Assembly (NCBI GenBank): GCA_018287875.1
Contig: JAGVVL010000009.1
Location: 2,542,001 to 2,606,000, forward strand
Source of the DNA: Nigrospora sphaerica
Lineage: Eukaryota > Ascomycota > Sordariomycetes > Amphisphaeriales > Apiosporaceae
Length of the DNA: 64,000 nt
Reading direction: 5' to 3'
Shown piece after piece: positions 38,401 to 49,427 of the stretch. Under the pieces are notes generated by a model. The model made no database searches. It was given only the letters and a program-made list of their open reading frames with translations, and had not been told where the DNA came from. Positions within the stretch are counted from its first letter, which is position 1, and the number at the start of each line of letters is the position of its first letter. Both the position numbers and the translations under genes were made by a program.

Positions 38401-40387
38401 AAACTGACGCGCACCGACTTCTTGCGCCCAACCGAGGTGTCTCGCTGCGGCGAGACCATCTTCGTATCCGAGCCGTTTTCGGATGGCGACACGTCCCGGC
38501 GTGAGGGGCTGCTGTGCTTGAGCGCCGACTTGATTGGAGAAGCAGAACGAGGAAGAGGCGCGTGTTTGACAGTAAGATTCCGGTTGTCAGATGGCATGGC
38601 AGCAAAGCGCGCCGTCCGCGCAGGGCTATTAGACGCAGAACGCCGCACGCTACCATTCGTCTGCGATAGCTCCGTGACCGATTTGTTCTGCGCGAGTATG
38701 GCATCCGACCCAGGGGAACCCACTGGCGCGTGCGGGCTGGGGCCGCGTGAAGTATACACGTTACAAGTGCCGTGCGGGTCGTTGGTTTGGTCACCAGCAG
38801 ATTGATCAAGCAGGGCCTCTCCTGGCGGCGTAGTGCCCACAGTTTGATGAGGTCCAGCTGAGACAGGACATTCCGGTATCGCCCCCTCGACAGACTCCTC
38901 GGACTCTTCTCTAACGACAGATGGCTTCCGAGCCACTGGTCGGCCTAGCCGAGGGCTCGCCGTCCGGTCCCGGGCCTCAAGAGAAGCAGGGGACGGGGTC
39001 GTTTCCCTTGATCCTTCCGGCTCTGGTGACAGCAGCGACTGTCTCGTTTGTGTTATGATACCTTCAGTGTCCGGTTGTTGCTCGCCTGGGGCCTCTTCAA
39101 GCGTGTGCGTCGCTTCTTGCGCCGAGCGATCTGTTCCAGTAGGACCCTCGTCTTCTTTGGCCACTGATTCTTCTTGTCCATTGGGGTCAACCATGGAGCC
39201 CTTGGCTCTGGCAACGGTTCCTTTGGCCAAGTGGTCTCCTGACCGTCGCACGCTATTCTTCTTTCTTGGTTGCTTTTGGACGACCTCCCGGGTGTGGTAC
39301 TTGACTTCCATCAAGTCCAAAAGACTAGTGTTTGGCACCATTCTCCTCGAGTTGGGGTCGTATATCATCGGTGCGCCTGTCGGCGAGGCGGGGGGGGATT
39401 GTGCACGGCTTCGGCTAGGGTAGGAAAAGTTGACGGAGGAGCTTCGGCTTTCGGATCGTGCTATGCTCGGCGCCATGCTCTCGGGTCTGAAAGAGGAGGG
39501 CTTCGCTGTCGCCATCATGGGTGCATCCGAAGTACGAACGTTAGAAAGGTCGCCAGTTGGCTTGGTATACCATGAGGGCAGCTCGGTGTTCATCCTTTCC
39601 GACGCGGTGCGAAAGGTCTGCATGCCTACCGTTGCAGACGACGCGCTTCGCCTTACGGGGTTGGTGCGGTGTCCGTCAGGAATACTCGGTACAGGCGGGT
39701 GCTGGTGTGTCGGTTCCCGTCCATGAGGCGAGGGGCTCCTAAAAGTCCGCTCCGTCATGCTGCCCGAGCTGCCCCGTCGTTCGAGGCGCGGGGGTCCTCT
39801 TCCGCGGCCCGGCGCGCTCCCCGCCGACGACACTGAGGGGCTCCGGCGCATGGTGCGCTTCGTCTGAACCTCGGCGACATTCGTAGGCGTTTGCGGGCGC
39901 GCGCGCAGAGCGGCGGCGGCGGCAGCCGACGAGAGCGCCCGGTTGGAGTTTTGGCTCGACATGAATGCGGCAGCAGCGGCCGTAGAGGCGTGCGGGTTGG
40001 CGTTCGCAGAGGTCAGAGGCTGGGAGGGCGAGAAAGCAAGAAACCGTCAGTCTTAGTTCGCGGAAAATACGGCGGATAGGATAAGATCAACACATGTCTA
40101 TCCTGTCGTCACCGACAGGCGGACTACCTTCGGTCGGTAGGTTGGCAAGGAAAGGGCTATCCAAAACGGCCGTCGGCCCATCCGCCTCCCGGCGCACAAG
40201 CATCGCGGCTAGTCGCCGTCGGTGCGCAACCGGCGGTTGTCTGGTGGCCGGCAAACGAGGGGAGACGATGGGGTGACGCAGGGCGCAAGCTCTCATGCGC
40301 AAGACCAAGAAACATGAGAGACAAGACATGCTGGACGTGACGACGTACCGGATTGGGAGCCCCCCGGTGCTTCCGTGAGCTAAACAT
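35427..40387 (-). CDS. Large Ser/Pro/Arg-rich protein, function unknown
   Basis: The two exons are 40387-40349 and 40019-35427, giving about 1,543 aa. The coding frame stays open upstream of its first internal Met, through ANPHASTAAAAAF, to a CCCAG acceptor. The best first exon is a 39-nt piece encoding MFSSRKHRGAPNP with a GTACGT donor (intron 329 nt). Most of the protein is predicted disordered, full of RRxSxS/SPxK-like sites that would suit kinase regulation. More ordered-looking islands are SLLDLMEVKYHTREVVQ near residue 240, YSDAYEDLSDLEGGGYLSLD, and WEHAKLFWRGLTADKRRQLA near 960-985. The last 18 residues (KKKKFGALRKMFKLDE region) form a basic amphipathic segment that could bind membrane. 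I recognise the general architecture from filamentous ascomycetes but no characterised homologue. Cortical or septum-associated roles are only speculation. Confidence 0.85.
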
Positions 40388-41222
40388 ATTGGTAGCTGGG
40401 CCCAACAAGACGTGATGGGCGCTCGCAGCGTACGTGAATGTGCAACGTTGCAGGCTCAGAGGCCCGGCGCGCGGGTTATGAAGCGGGCATGTGCGGTGGT
40501 AGTCGCGAGAGGGCCGAGGCGTACGGGGCAACTGGGATGGGACGCGACGAGATGGAATGGTAAAATCGTATCGTACGTAGGCAAGTACGCACGCACGCAC
40601 ACACACGAGCCGCCGTGCGCCTCTGCGATCTGTGTGCACGCGCTAGATAGCTACCTGGCTAGCAGTGCTCCGTTGGCATGAGGAAGCACGGTTCCAGAGT
40701 TGCCGGGTTGGCCGAATGACCAAATGCGGCAGACAAGTCGGAAATGCGCTTTGTCGGGATTGTGGAAATGAAGACGCACGTAAGATGCCCGCTGGAGGAG
40801 AGGATGGGGTGAGAACGGAGCGGAACGGGGATCGACGGCGGTAGGGATCGCACAAGGCGAAATCCAAGCAAGAACAGATCGTAGAGGAGCTCGGACGTCG
40901 GAAACGTCGCATTACCAACCCCCATTTATCCCCCGGGCGTGGTACCTGCTTAGGGGCTTCTATTCCAGGGCCAATACTCAGAACATGTGTGCGGTACTAA
41001 GGATGGCTTCCCAGCTGCGTAGGAGGTGGGCAAGTAGGGAAGAGGAGGTGAAGCCAGAGGCAGATGCTGTGCGGGTGGGATGGCCGCGCTAAACGCCGCT
41101 TTCCTTAGTTCGGGTTGATGACGCTGGCGATAGAAAGAAACGGGACCCAACCAACACACACGCACACACTGGCACGACTGGCCAACTGACAGCCCGACAA
41201 TGCGTGCGCAGTAGAAGGGGTA

Positions 41223-41254
<32 letters not shown>

Positions 41255-43833
41255 TGCGTGTACTTCGTATGTACGTGTGTGGACTCCCTCATCGACAAGG
41301 CCTATTTTCATCACAGGCTAGTGTCGCTGGCTGGCTGCAGGTCCATTCACTGATCCTTGGGAGCCCTGGCTGCCCACTACGGGGCTCTCCTTACAGTGGG
41401 ACGGCATCCCTACTTGCCAAAATGCAATCTTAGGCCTGCACCTGAATGGTCGATGCCTACCTACGACTCTGCTGTATGAATAGATTGGTGTTGCTTGACT
41501 AGGGTAGGAAAGCATCCAGCGATCTTATACCTGAGTAGGTACATCTTACCTACCGTTAGCAGGTAAGCACTCAATCCACAAGTTCCTTGTGAGACATGGG
41601 AGCCCGTTTTCATCTCGTACAAGTAGACGTGCGCGCTTCTTCACTCGCTCGCGTTCGTGCGCCCGTGATGTCATGGGCCGCATTCGTGAGGATGACAAGT
41701 CTTGCCGACTCGGGCTAGCCGTCGATCTTTCTGGCCAGCCATTCCATCCATTTTAGGCGTAGGACCCACTCGACGCCTGCTCTTCATTGGGAATGGCTAC
41801 TTCGTACATTGTATGTAGATCGATCCTGCCGCCCATATTCATACACCTAGCCTGCACTACTGTGTAGTAGGTACAGTAGCTTTTACTTGCATCCATGACG
41901 AATTGGCGAGCAGACTATGTGGGTTCGCGGCGCTCACAATGCTGCGTATGCTGGTTTGGCATTATGAAGAATGGAAATTGCCCATACACGAGGCAACACC
42001 GGGTCCCAGCTCACACTCCCACACACCACTATCCCCTTCTAGATCCCTGACCGAATGCATCCATCCCACACTCGGCATATGACGGCATGGCGACATGCTT
42101 GCGACACGGGGCTGAGGGGCCAAAGGGCCATGCCCATGCAGCAACCCTGTCTCAGAAACCAAGTACTTGCATAGTATGGTTTGTGAGCTCCGAGTACTTA
42201 GGCAACAGTACGGGGCTTGGACATGGCGTACCTACCGTGGCTAGGAGGGAGGTACATGGGAGCGACGGAAGACCGTTGCGTAGCGTTGTCTCGAAGGCGC
42301 GATGTAAGGTGGGCGTGGACGCTCCGTTGGCGGCCTCTGAACCTTTTACTGTGATGAATGCATTGCTGCACACTTGCCTGGTTGCCTCTTTGGGTTTTCA
42401 CTTACGTCGTTCAAGCGACCTTGTCTCTCGTAGCGCCCGCCGACCATGCCACGGAGAGACCTGTAGGAAGATATCGACGCACCAGACTTGTCAGGTACCC
42501 AGGCTTTTCGTGACTGTGGTTGTAACACATCAGGCCCCCCAAAGTGTGCCGATCTTTGAGCGGCCCGTCCCCATGGCCGCATCCGACGGCGGTGACTGTT
42601 GTTAATAATAAGAGGAACCTGGGCCCGTGGCTGCTGGCATTGCCGCCGGCCGCCGTCGCACTTCGGGATCCATGACATCACCCCCGCAATCGCCCTAAAC
42701 ACCCCGCGGGTTAGGGTGCCTGCTAGCCCCGCGTCATGGTCGAGCTGGATGCCCTGCTTGCAAATCTGAGCGTGATGCGACCTTGGTATTCCTATGAAGA
42801 GGCACGAGAGGGGGCGGGACAGAAAGAACGCCCCAGCAGCCCACGGCACGCTTCTAACTGTTGGGGCGTTTATTTTCTTTTGTTTTCCTTTTTTTTTTTT
42901 TTTTCCCTTTTTGCTTTCGCCCGGCAATCAGTTGCCTGGCTTGTAGGATCAGCCCGCGTCTACCCCCGTCGACCCAACCGTCTGGTACTGGCCGGCCGGA
43001 CCTCAGTCAGGTCCCCCTATCCATTACCAGTGCCCATGGGGCTTGTGCGCATCCACCCCAGCCCTCCAAGGCTGGATGGAACGCAGATCAGAGATCCTAG
43101 GCTTCATTGGCCACTTTCGTGTCCCCACGTCAAGCCTACGAGGTTCGGATGTCGGGATCTACCCGACCACACAAAGGCTCTCACTTATCCGTCTAGCTGG
43201 CACTTTCCACCACCAGACCACACGTGTATATCAAAAGCACCCAAGCGAGGCCGTCCAATGTTCAGCAAGAAGTAGTTTGTGCATGTAGTCTAGCTACCTA
43301 GGCATCTCTATCCGAAATAACCACGGCGTGCTGACGCGACCGGTCTAGTCCAATGCTGCCGCTGTGGGCTTCTGTTCACACGCCACACCGAGGTCGTGCT
43401 ACGCCGTACTCGACCTTGCTTCCGCTTTGATTCCGTCAAATCGCCTGTGGAACAGTGGGGATTCACTACCAACACGCAATGTTTTCCTCACCGCCTAGGA
43501 AAATGCTCATCGGCATAACATGACAACCCCCACGACACCCATCGCCGTCTTGTGCCATGACAGTTTGGGGGGAACAGAGAAGTGCCCTGCACGCTCGTGT
43601 GGAGGCTAAACATCCATCCCGGGGTACCTCCAACAAGGCACGGTTCGCTCACTCGTTGAAAGGCGGGGCTTCCGCTGGGATAGGTGTTCCCACCGTGGAC
43701 GCATCGATGTTCCCACCAACATGTTGCGTCCCCAGTGGGAATTGAGAAGTCGACGTCGCGGGGCTTGGGGAGAGCCACCACCGTGGCCAGACAGACGACC
43801 TCCAGTCGTCGCCTTCGCTGTCCGATGGTGCGC
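40388..43833. other. Intergenic region of about 3.4 kb
   Basis: The proximal part is promoter and leader of the minus-strand gene starting at 40387. A GT microsatellite lies at 41224-41260 and a 16-T run at 42889-42904. TAGGTAC motifs are present near 41535-41570 and 41865. No gene is supported. Confidence 0.55.
41224..41260. repeat. (GT)n microsatellite
   Basis: A dinucleotide run with a few TATG and GCGT interruptions. Confidence 0.9.
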
Positions 43834-45942
43834 TCAGGAGACGGGAATGCAGTTGTTCCCGCCGCCGCCAGGCCCACAACCCGCATGACCCAACGCCGTA
43901 GCATGGGCCACAGGATGATGCCCCGAGGCGACGGGGCTGTGACTCTTCTTGCACATGCTCTCCTCCGAGAAATCGCCTTTTTCGTCGTTGAAATCTTCGC
44001 TCTGCGTTTCTTGGCCATGCTGGTCCCTCATTGGGGGTGCTGAATGGTCCTCGGGCGGCGCGGGCGTACGATCAAGGCTCGTGGCGTTCGCTTTGGCAGG
44101 AGCTCTGTTACCAACCTTCTTTCCCTTCCGCGACTTCATCTTGGCTTTTTCCAGGAGCCTGCGTCGTTCGGCTTCTTCGCGTCGACGCCTTCTATCCTTG
44201 ATCTCGTACATACGAATCAAAGCTTCCGGGGGTCGACGGAAGATGCTTTCGTACTCGCAGAATTCGCAAATCCAGACATCCTCAGGGGCCGGGGGGTGCT
44301 GGTAGTTCTGATACGCAGTCTGCTGGCGTCTTTCCTTCGCGGCTTGAAGCAAGGAGTTACCGCTACGCCTCTTGGGCTTCTTTTGGCGAGCTGACCCCTT
44401 CATCGCTCCCTCGAGAGACGTACCCGCTCCCTGAGAGACGCTGGATAAAGGTGGGTGGCCAGTCTGGGTGGCTCGGGTATTGGTTCCGGCGTAGGGGTTG
44501 CGATAGTTGACAGACGTGGAAGCCTGGGATGTCGCCGCGGCCGGGTGAGGCAGTGGGTCGGACCCAGGCCAGGATAATGAACCCGGCACTTGAGAATCGA
44601 AAGTAAACGTGAACTGCGAGGAGGCAGGGCTCGCCTTGGGAGCGGATTGCTGCTGTAGAAGACTCATGTTTTCCTGACCATGGGGCGCAGGCAGCTTCTC
44701 AGCGCTGGCTATAGCGTTGGAGATGATGCCGAAACTTTCGCCTATAGGAAATCGATGCGCTGTCAGAAACAATGGTCATGTCGGGGGTTCTCGACGAGAT
44801 AGCGGGGGACTGGCACAAATAGTCCACCAGCGCGGCCAAAGCTAGGAATGCAGTGGGTCTCTGGCTTTGTCTGGCGCGAGGGGGCCTGATATACTGCATG
44901 CAGCAGGCAGAGCAGCTTAGACGCACCAGCAAGGAGCTTTATTCGGCGCAAAAATTGCAAGACCAGACTCACCTGCAGGAGAGATGGGGTACTGACCGCC
45001 AGCTTTGAGCTTTGGGTTCTTAACCCACAAGGTGTTGGGTTCCGGCAGGGTCCGGAGCGGGCTTCGGCCGTTGCGGTGCCGCCCGTATCTTCCGCGACCC
45101 GGACCTGAGATTCCTTGGCCATTCCCAACGCCGTTCGCTGACTGGTAGTACGGAGCGTGTATGGCTGTTGCCTGATCCCCGCAGCTCTCATCGCCGGTGG
45201 TGGGGGGTGAGGGGACGCCCAGAATGCTCGAATCGCTCACTACGTGGGAACCGCCAAGCATGCTTTCGCCCGCGGTGGGAATCTTGCGTTTCTTCTTGTT
45301 GTTCGTGTTCTCGAACGAGTCGTAGCCATCTGCCGACGAAGCCGTAGAGGGCGGCGGCTGGGGAATCGCGTGGCGGCCATGGGTATGGCGGGGCGGCGTA
45401 CGGATGACGTGACCTAAGGAATCATAAGGCGGGCGTGAGCCCAGGCCCCTTCTGCTAGCTTGAGAGACAAGTCCTTCCTCTCCATAGTCGCTGCTCCGCC
45501 CCCCTTCCCCGAGGCCATTGCGGCGGGCGCCCGTTTCCTGCGCCAGTTCAGCGGTGTTCTCCCGCCCTACCACATTAGATACCTCGTTGCTTGCGCCCGT
45601 CTCGGTCTTCAGATTGTAGGGGTAATAGAACAGGGGCGTGTTGTTTTGGGGCGCCGGCGGGTACTTGATCGTGTCGGCAACATCGGGCGACAGCCGCTCG
45701 CGAAGGCGTCGCTTAGGCAGCGGGCGGATGGGTCGGTCGGGGAACAGTGACGAAACCGATTCCGGGGACATGTTCTTGGTGTTGCTTGCCGTGCCTATTG
45801 ACGAGCCCAACCGAGACAGTGTTAGCCAAACGGCCGACGGAGCGAGGAAGAGCGCCATGACGGTAAGAGAGGGCTTGGAGGCCAAGGTGGAGAGCAAGTG
45901 ACTGCCAAAAGCCTTGATCCTGAAGCCCCAGTCGCCGGCCAT
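43834..45942 (-). CDS. Conserved-looking membrane-anchored protein, function unknown
   Basis: The two exons are 45942-44973 and 44741-43834, joined across a 231-nt intron (GTGAGT donor, CTATAG acceptor) to give 625 aa. The junction reads QYPISPAGESFGIISNAIAS. The start was placed at MAGDWGF because an N-terminal hydrophobic segment (about residues 25-43) follows directly; the frame is open for another 34 codons upstream but those look like leader. After the membrane segment comes a basic motif FPDRPIRPLPKRRLRERLS, then a long disordered middle. The most conserved-looking part is near the C-terminus: TGHPPLSSVSQGAGTSLEGA, SLLQAAKERRQQT, and WICEFCEYESIFRRPPEA with a CxxC pair at 482 and 485, followed by a highly charged, probably helical stretch and a KSRKGKK basic run. 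No named domain is recognised. The CxxC could be half of a zinc site or a disulphide. Confidence 0.85.
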
Positions 45943-48900
45943 GGCTTGAAGGGGGTGGCAAAGGGAAGAGTGTGTGATGGGGAGAAAGTTTATGTCACCG
46001 ACTACGCCAGTCATCGAGGCGACCCCCAAGAGGTGCCGGCACACGACGAGACGCGCTGAGTCTCGGCGGTGGGACTATGCGATGGCCGGTGATGGTGAAG
46101 GGGAGGGGAGCTGAGCAAGTGGTGTTGACGGTGGCGGCAGCCTGGGTGGTGGCCGACGAGGAGCGGGCTTTCTCGGATGCACAATTGGGGAAGGACATAC
46201 CCATCACATAGCGATTCCACTTTCTAGATCCCAGGCCAGCCAACCTCTTCGTCCCTTACTTTGGTTTCTCGGCGGAGCAAACCGATTGTGGGTAGAGCAC
46301 GATACAGTACTATGTTTGAATGCGGGCTAGCGACGTAGTTTGGAGGGCGTGTGGATGGGACAGATGGGACGCCGCTGCACGATGTTCGCTTTCCCAAGTA
46401 GGCCGGTTTCTAAGCACTGTCTGTTCGGCTTGAGGAGGGACAAAAGCAACGAGGTCAACAGGTATAGACTGCGAAGCAGAGGCCGCGGTGGTCGGTCGGT
46501 CGTGGGAGGTATACACGATGTAGGTCGTAGAGATGTATCGGGCGGTAGGAGGCAGGTAGAAGGCGGAAGGCGGACAAGACTGCTGCGCCCGCGAACCGCA
46601 GGGGTCGTCGGTGGGACAATCTGGCGTATGGTGAAGGAGACGCTAGGTGCTGAGCCGCCCCCAATCCTGATGTTACTACCGCGCAGGAAAGCACCAGCCG
46701 GACGCGCGGGTGGACGAGGTTGCGAAGACGTACGGATTATGTAGGTAGGTAGGTAGTTGGCAGGCGGAGAGGGAGGCGTGGAAGCTGTTGAGGGTGAGTG
46801 GCCAGGACGTTTAGCAAGACCAGGACGCAGCCAGGATGTACCGCACCGGCGGGGAGCACAGAGCCAGCCAATCTTGGATTTGAGTTGTTCGGCGCCCTGA
46901 AGGGCCGAGGAAGCGCGTGCCGGTGCTTGGTGGCGGTCGGGCGTGTCTGAAAGCAGATGGGGAAAATCTATGCCGAGGAGGGCGGGCGCGGAAACCCGTC
47001 AGGACAGCAGCGTGGTCGGTCTACGTGGGAGCCGAACGTTGACATCCGTCCTCATCGTCCTCATCCTCGTCGTCGGCCAATCTGCTACCTAAACTTGGAG
47101 ATTGGGGCGATAATGAAGTGTGTACAGCCCAAGTGGGGAACCTATTTCTTGGGCCCTGTGCCTCCATGCCATTCATTCACCCATCCGATTCCACGACGCC
47201 CGCCGCCTGGTCGACATGCAATAATGCATGCCCACTTATCAGGCGACGGGGCACCATCGCCGGTCGGGTGTACGACGTACAGGAAGCATGGAGTGGCATG
47301 CAACCTATTGGTCCTGGGTGGCCATGGCTGAAGAGGGGCTGACAAAAAGGGCACGTTGACGCTGGCCGAGGCCGAGCGAGGGGCGGCACGGGGTGGTATG
47401 GGAAACCCCATGAATAGGTGACTGTTAGTAGTAGGTATCTCTTAAACAAATTACACAAGGACTTGACGGCGTCTTCCACGACGAACCGAACGAACCGCTT
47501 CTCGGGCACGCACCAGCGAGACGGCCCTCCGGTGCTGGTGATGTTTTGCGGGTCTGGATTCGTCTCCCCCCTCCCCTCGCGTTCAGTACCTATTTCACGA
47601 GGCCCCTCCCATTGTTGCATGGACTGGTGCCGTCGCCGCTATCAACGCCGCCACCGCCGCCGTACTCGGACCTCGCAGCCAGGCGGATGGGGAAGGATGT
47701 GACTCGCATGTCTGGGCAAACTCCGGCCGATTGGAATTGTATGTGCAAAGGCTCTCGGCACCGCTCTTCCTAGCCGGAGAGTAGGGACCTCGTCCTTTGA
47801 AGGGGTAGTTGTAGTAGACGGAGTTGTCCGCACGCGCACAAGGGGATCTGGGCCTTCATGATCCTACCTGCCTCCGAATGTATTTCAAAGCAGCCCCAAA
47901 TGGGCCGGTTCTCGTGTCCGGACAATTGGAGCAGCGCCGTTACCCCAAGCGGGCGGCGCGGAATCCCATCCATGTTCTGATTGGAAGAAAGCCTTTATAG
48001 ACTTGGAACCCCAAACGGGGATACGGATAGGATGTATGATGTAGTTAGTGGATGGCTCTCAAGGAGGAAGCACTTATTAGATCCATCTATTTACTGACAG
48101 CCCGTCAACGCACCTTACCTAAGGATCTATACGGCGACGATGATTACCAATGCAGCCACCGGCCGCAACATGGCCAAGCAAGAGAGGAGCGATCGAACGG
48201 CCTCTTCGCAACCCAATGGGGCAGGGTAGAAAGGGCAGCGCGGGTCAGATCCCTCGACTCTTTACGAATCACGGTCACGGCATAGGCCATGTTCGTCAGT
48301 TCATGCCTGCCTCATTGTATATTGCCCATTTTAATTTTGTAGAAAGAAGCACATGACACTTATACAAGTACATAACACGTAGTGCGCAGCGCTAGTGCTT
48401 CGTGCCGTTTACAGCTCAGGACTGTGAATGTATTCGCAGTTAGCAGGTATGGGATGTAATGATGCTTTGCGGATTACCGTCTGGACGGCACAATCCGCAA
48501 TGCGAATCAAGACGGATTGTCTGGTGGCCTAGTACCTAGTAGTCGGATACCTACTTTACTTGTGAAGATTTGGGCACAATACCACTTGAAGTTGGAAACA
48601 GCGCCGTACGTCTGGTATGGATATTTTGTGCTATAAGCCTACCCCGTGCACATTTTCCGACAACCCCTCGCGGTGCGCAGCTTTGGTGACCGCCCTTGCC
48701 AATAGACACTCATCGGAATGGTGAGGAACGAGTGGTATAGTGGCTGGTGCTGGTGCTGGTGCTGGTGCTGGTGCTGGTGCTGCTGGTGCTGGTGCTGCTG
48801 GTGCTGCTGGTGCTGCTGGTGCTGCTGGTGCTGCTGGTGCTGCTGGTGCTGCTGGTGCTGCTGGTGCTGCTGGTTGCTGCTGCTAGTTGCATGACCATTA

Positions 48901-49427
48901 GCCGAACCAGGCCTAACTGGGATGTACCAGGGTTGCTTTTGCGAGTTCGCCAAAAAGTCAAGTACCGCCCTCCCGTCTGTACATGGAGCCCTAGAAGACC
49001 GACCAGAGCAGACCAGCCCGGCAAGCAGACCAATATTTCTCCCCGCTCCGGATCGACTCTCGAGTCGCCAACACAGCTTCCCACCGTCACGATCTCGGAT
49101 TCCTGTTCGAAGGCGCCCTTCCCGTCATGCCAGCGCCTGTTTTTCCTGCATCGTCGTTGTTGCGCCCCCGTCCCTACCAGTTCTCTTAGCTTAGGGAAGT
49201 CGACCGAGTTCGTTGCCTTTTCTCCGCGTCGAGCCACGAAGAAGGCTTTCGTGCCCTCCTCCCAACCACACACACCTTTCGAGCCTCGACCGTACCTATT
49301 CCCGGAGCGCGTCCGTCTCTCCTTCTGCTCTATCAGTTTCAATTCGGCCCTCCCCTCCCCCCAGATCGCACCCTCTCCGCCGTGGACAGCATTCGAGCCC
49401 CAGAGTCCGTCCTCTCCCTCCGAGCAA
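45943..49427. other. Shared upstream region of two divergent genes
   Basis: About 3.5 kb separate the start of the minus-strand membrane protein from the start of the PHD-finger gene. Contents are a GTAG tetranucleotide run at 46740-46755, TACCTAG motifs near 48110 and 48525-48560, and the CTGGTG satellite at 48743-48887. No gene is supported. The plus frame is open from 48747 into the PHD protein. Confidence 0.55.
48743..48887. repeat. CTGGTG / CTGCTGGTG coding-frame-compatible satellite
   Basis: About 145 bp of 6-nt (CTGGTG) units change into 9-nt (CTGCTGGTG) units. Read on the plus strand it gives Leu-Val repeats that are in frame with the downstream PHD protein; on the minus strand it gives His-Gln repeats. 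It lies roughly 540-685 bp before the chosen start codon of that gene. Confidence 0.9.

Noticed and set aside
46740..46755. Telomere-like GTAG repeats
   Set aside because: The unit is GTAG/TAGG over only about 16 bp and is internal. No TTAGGG array exists in the window, so it is not telomeric.
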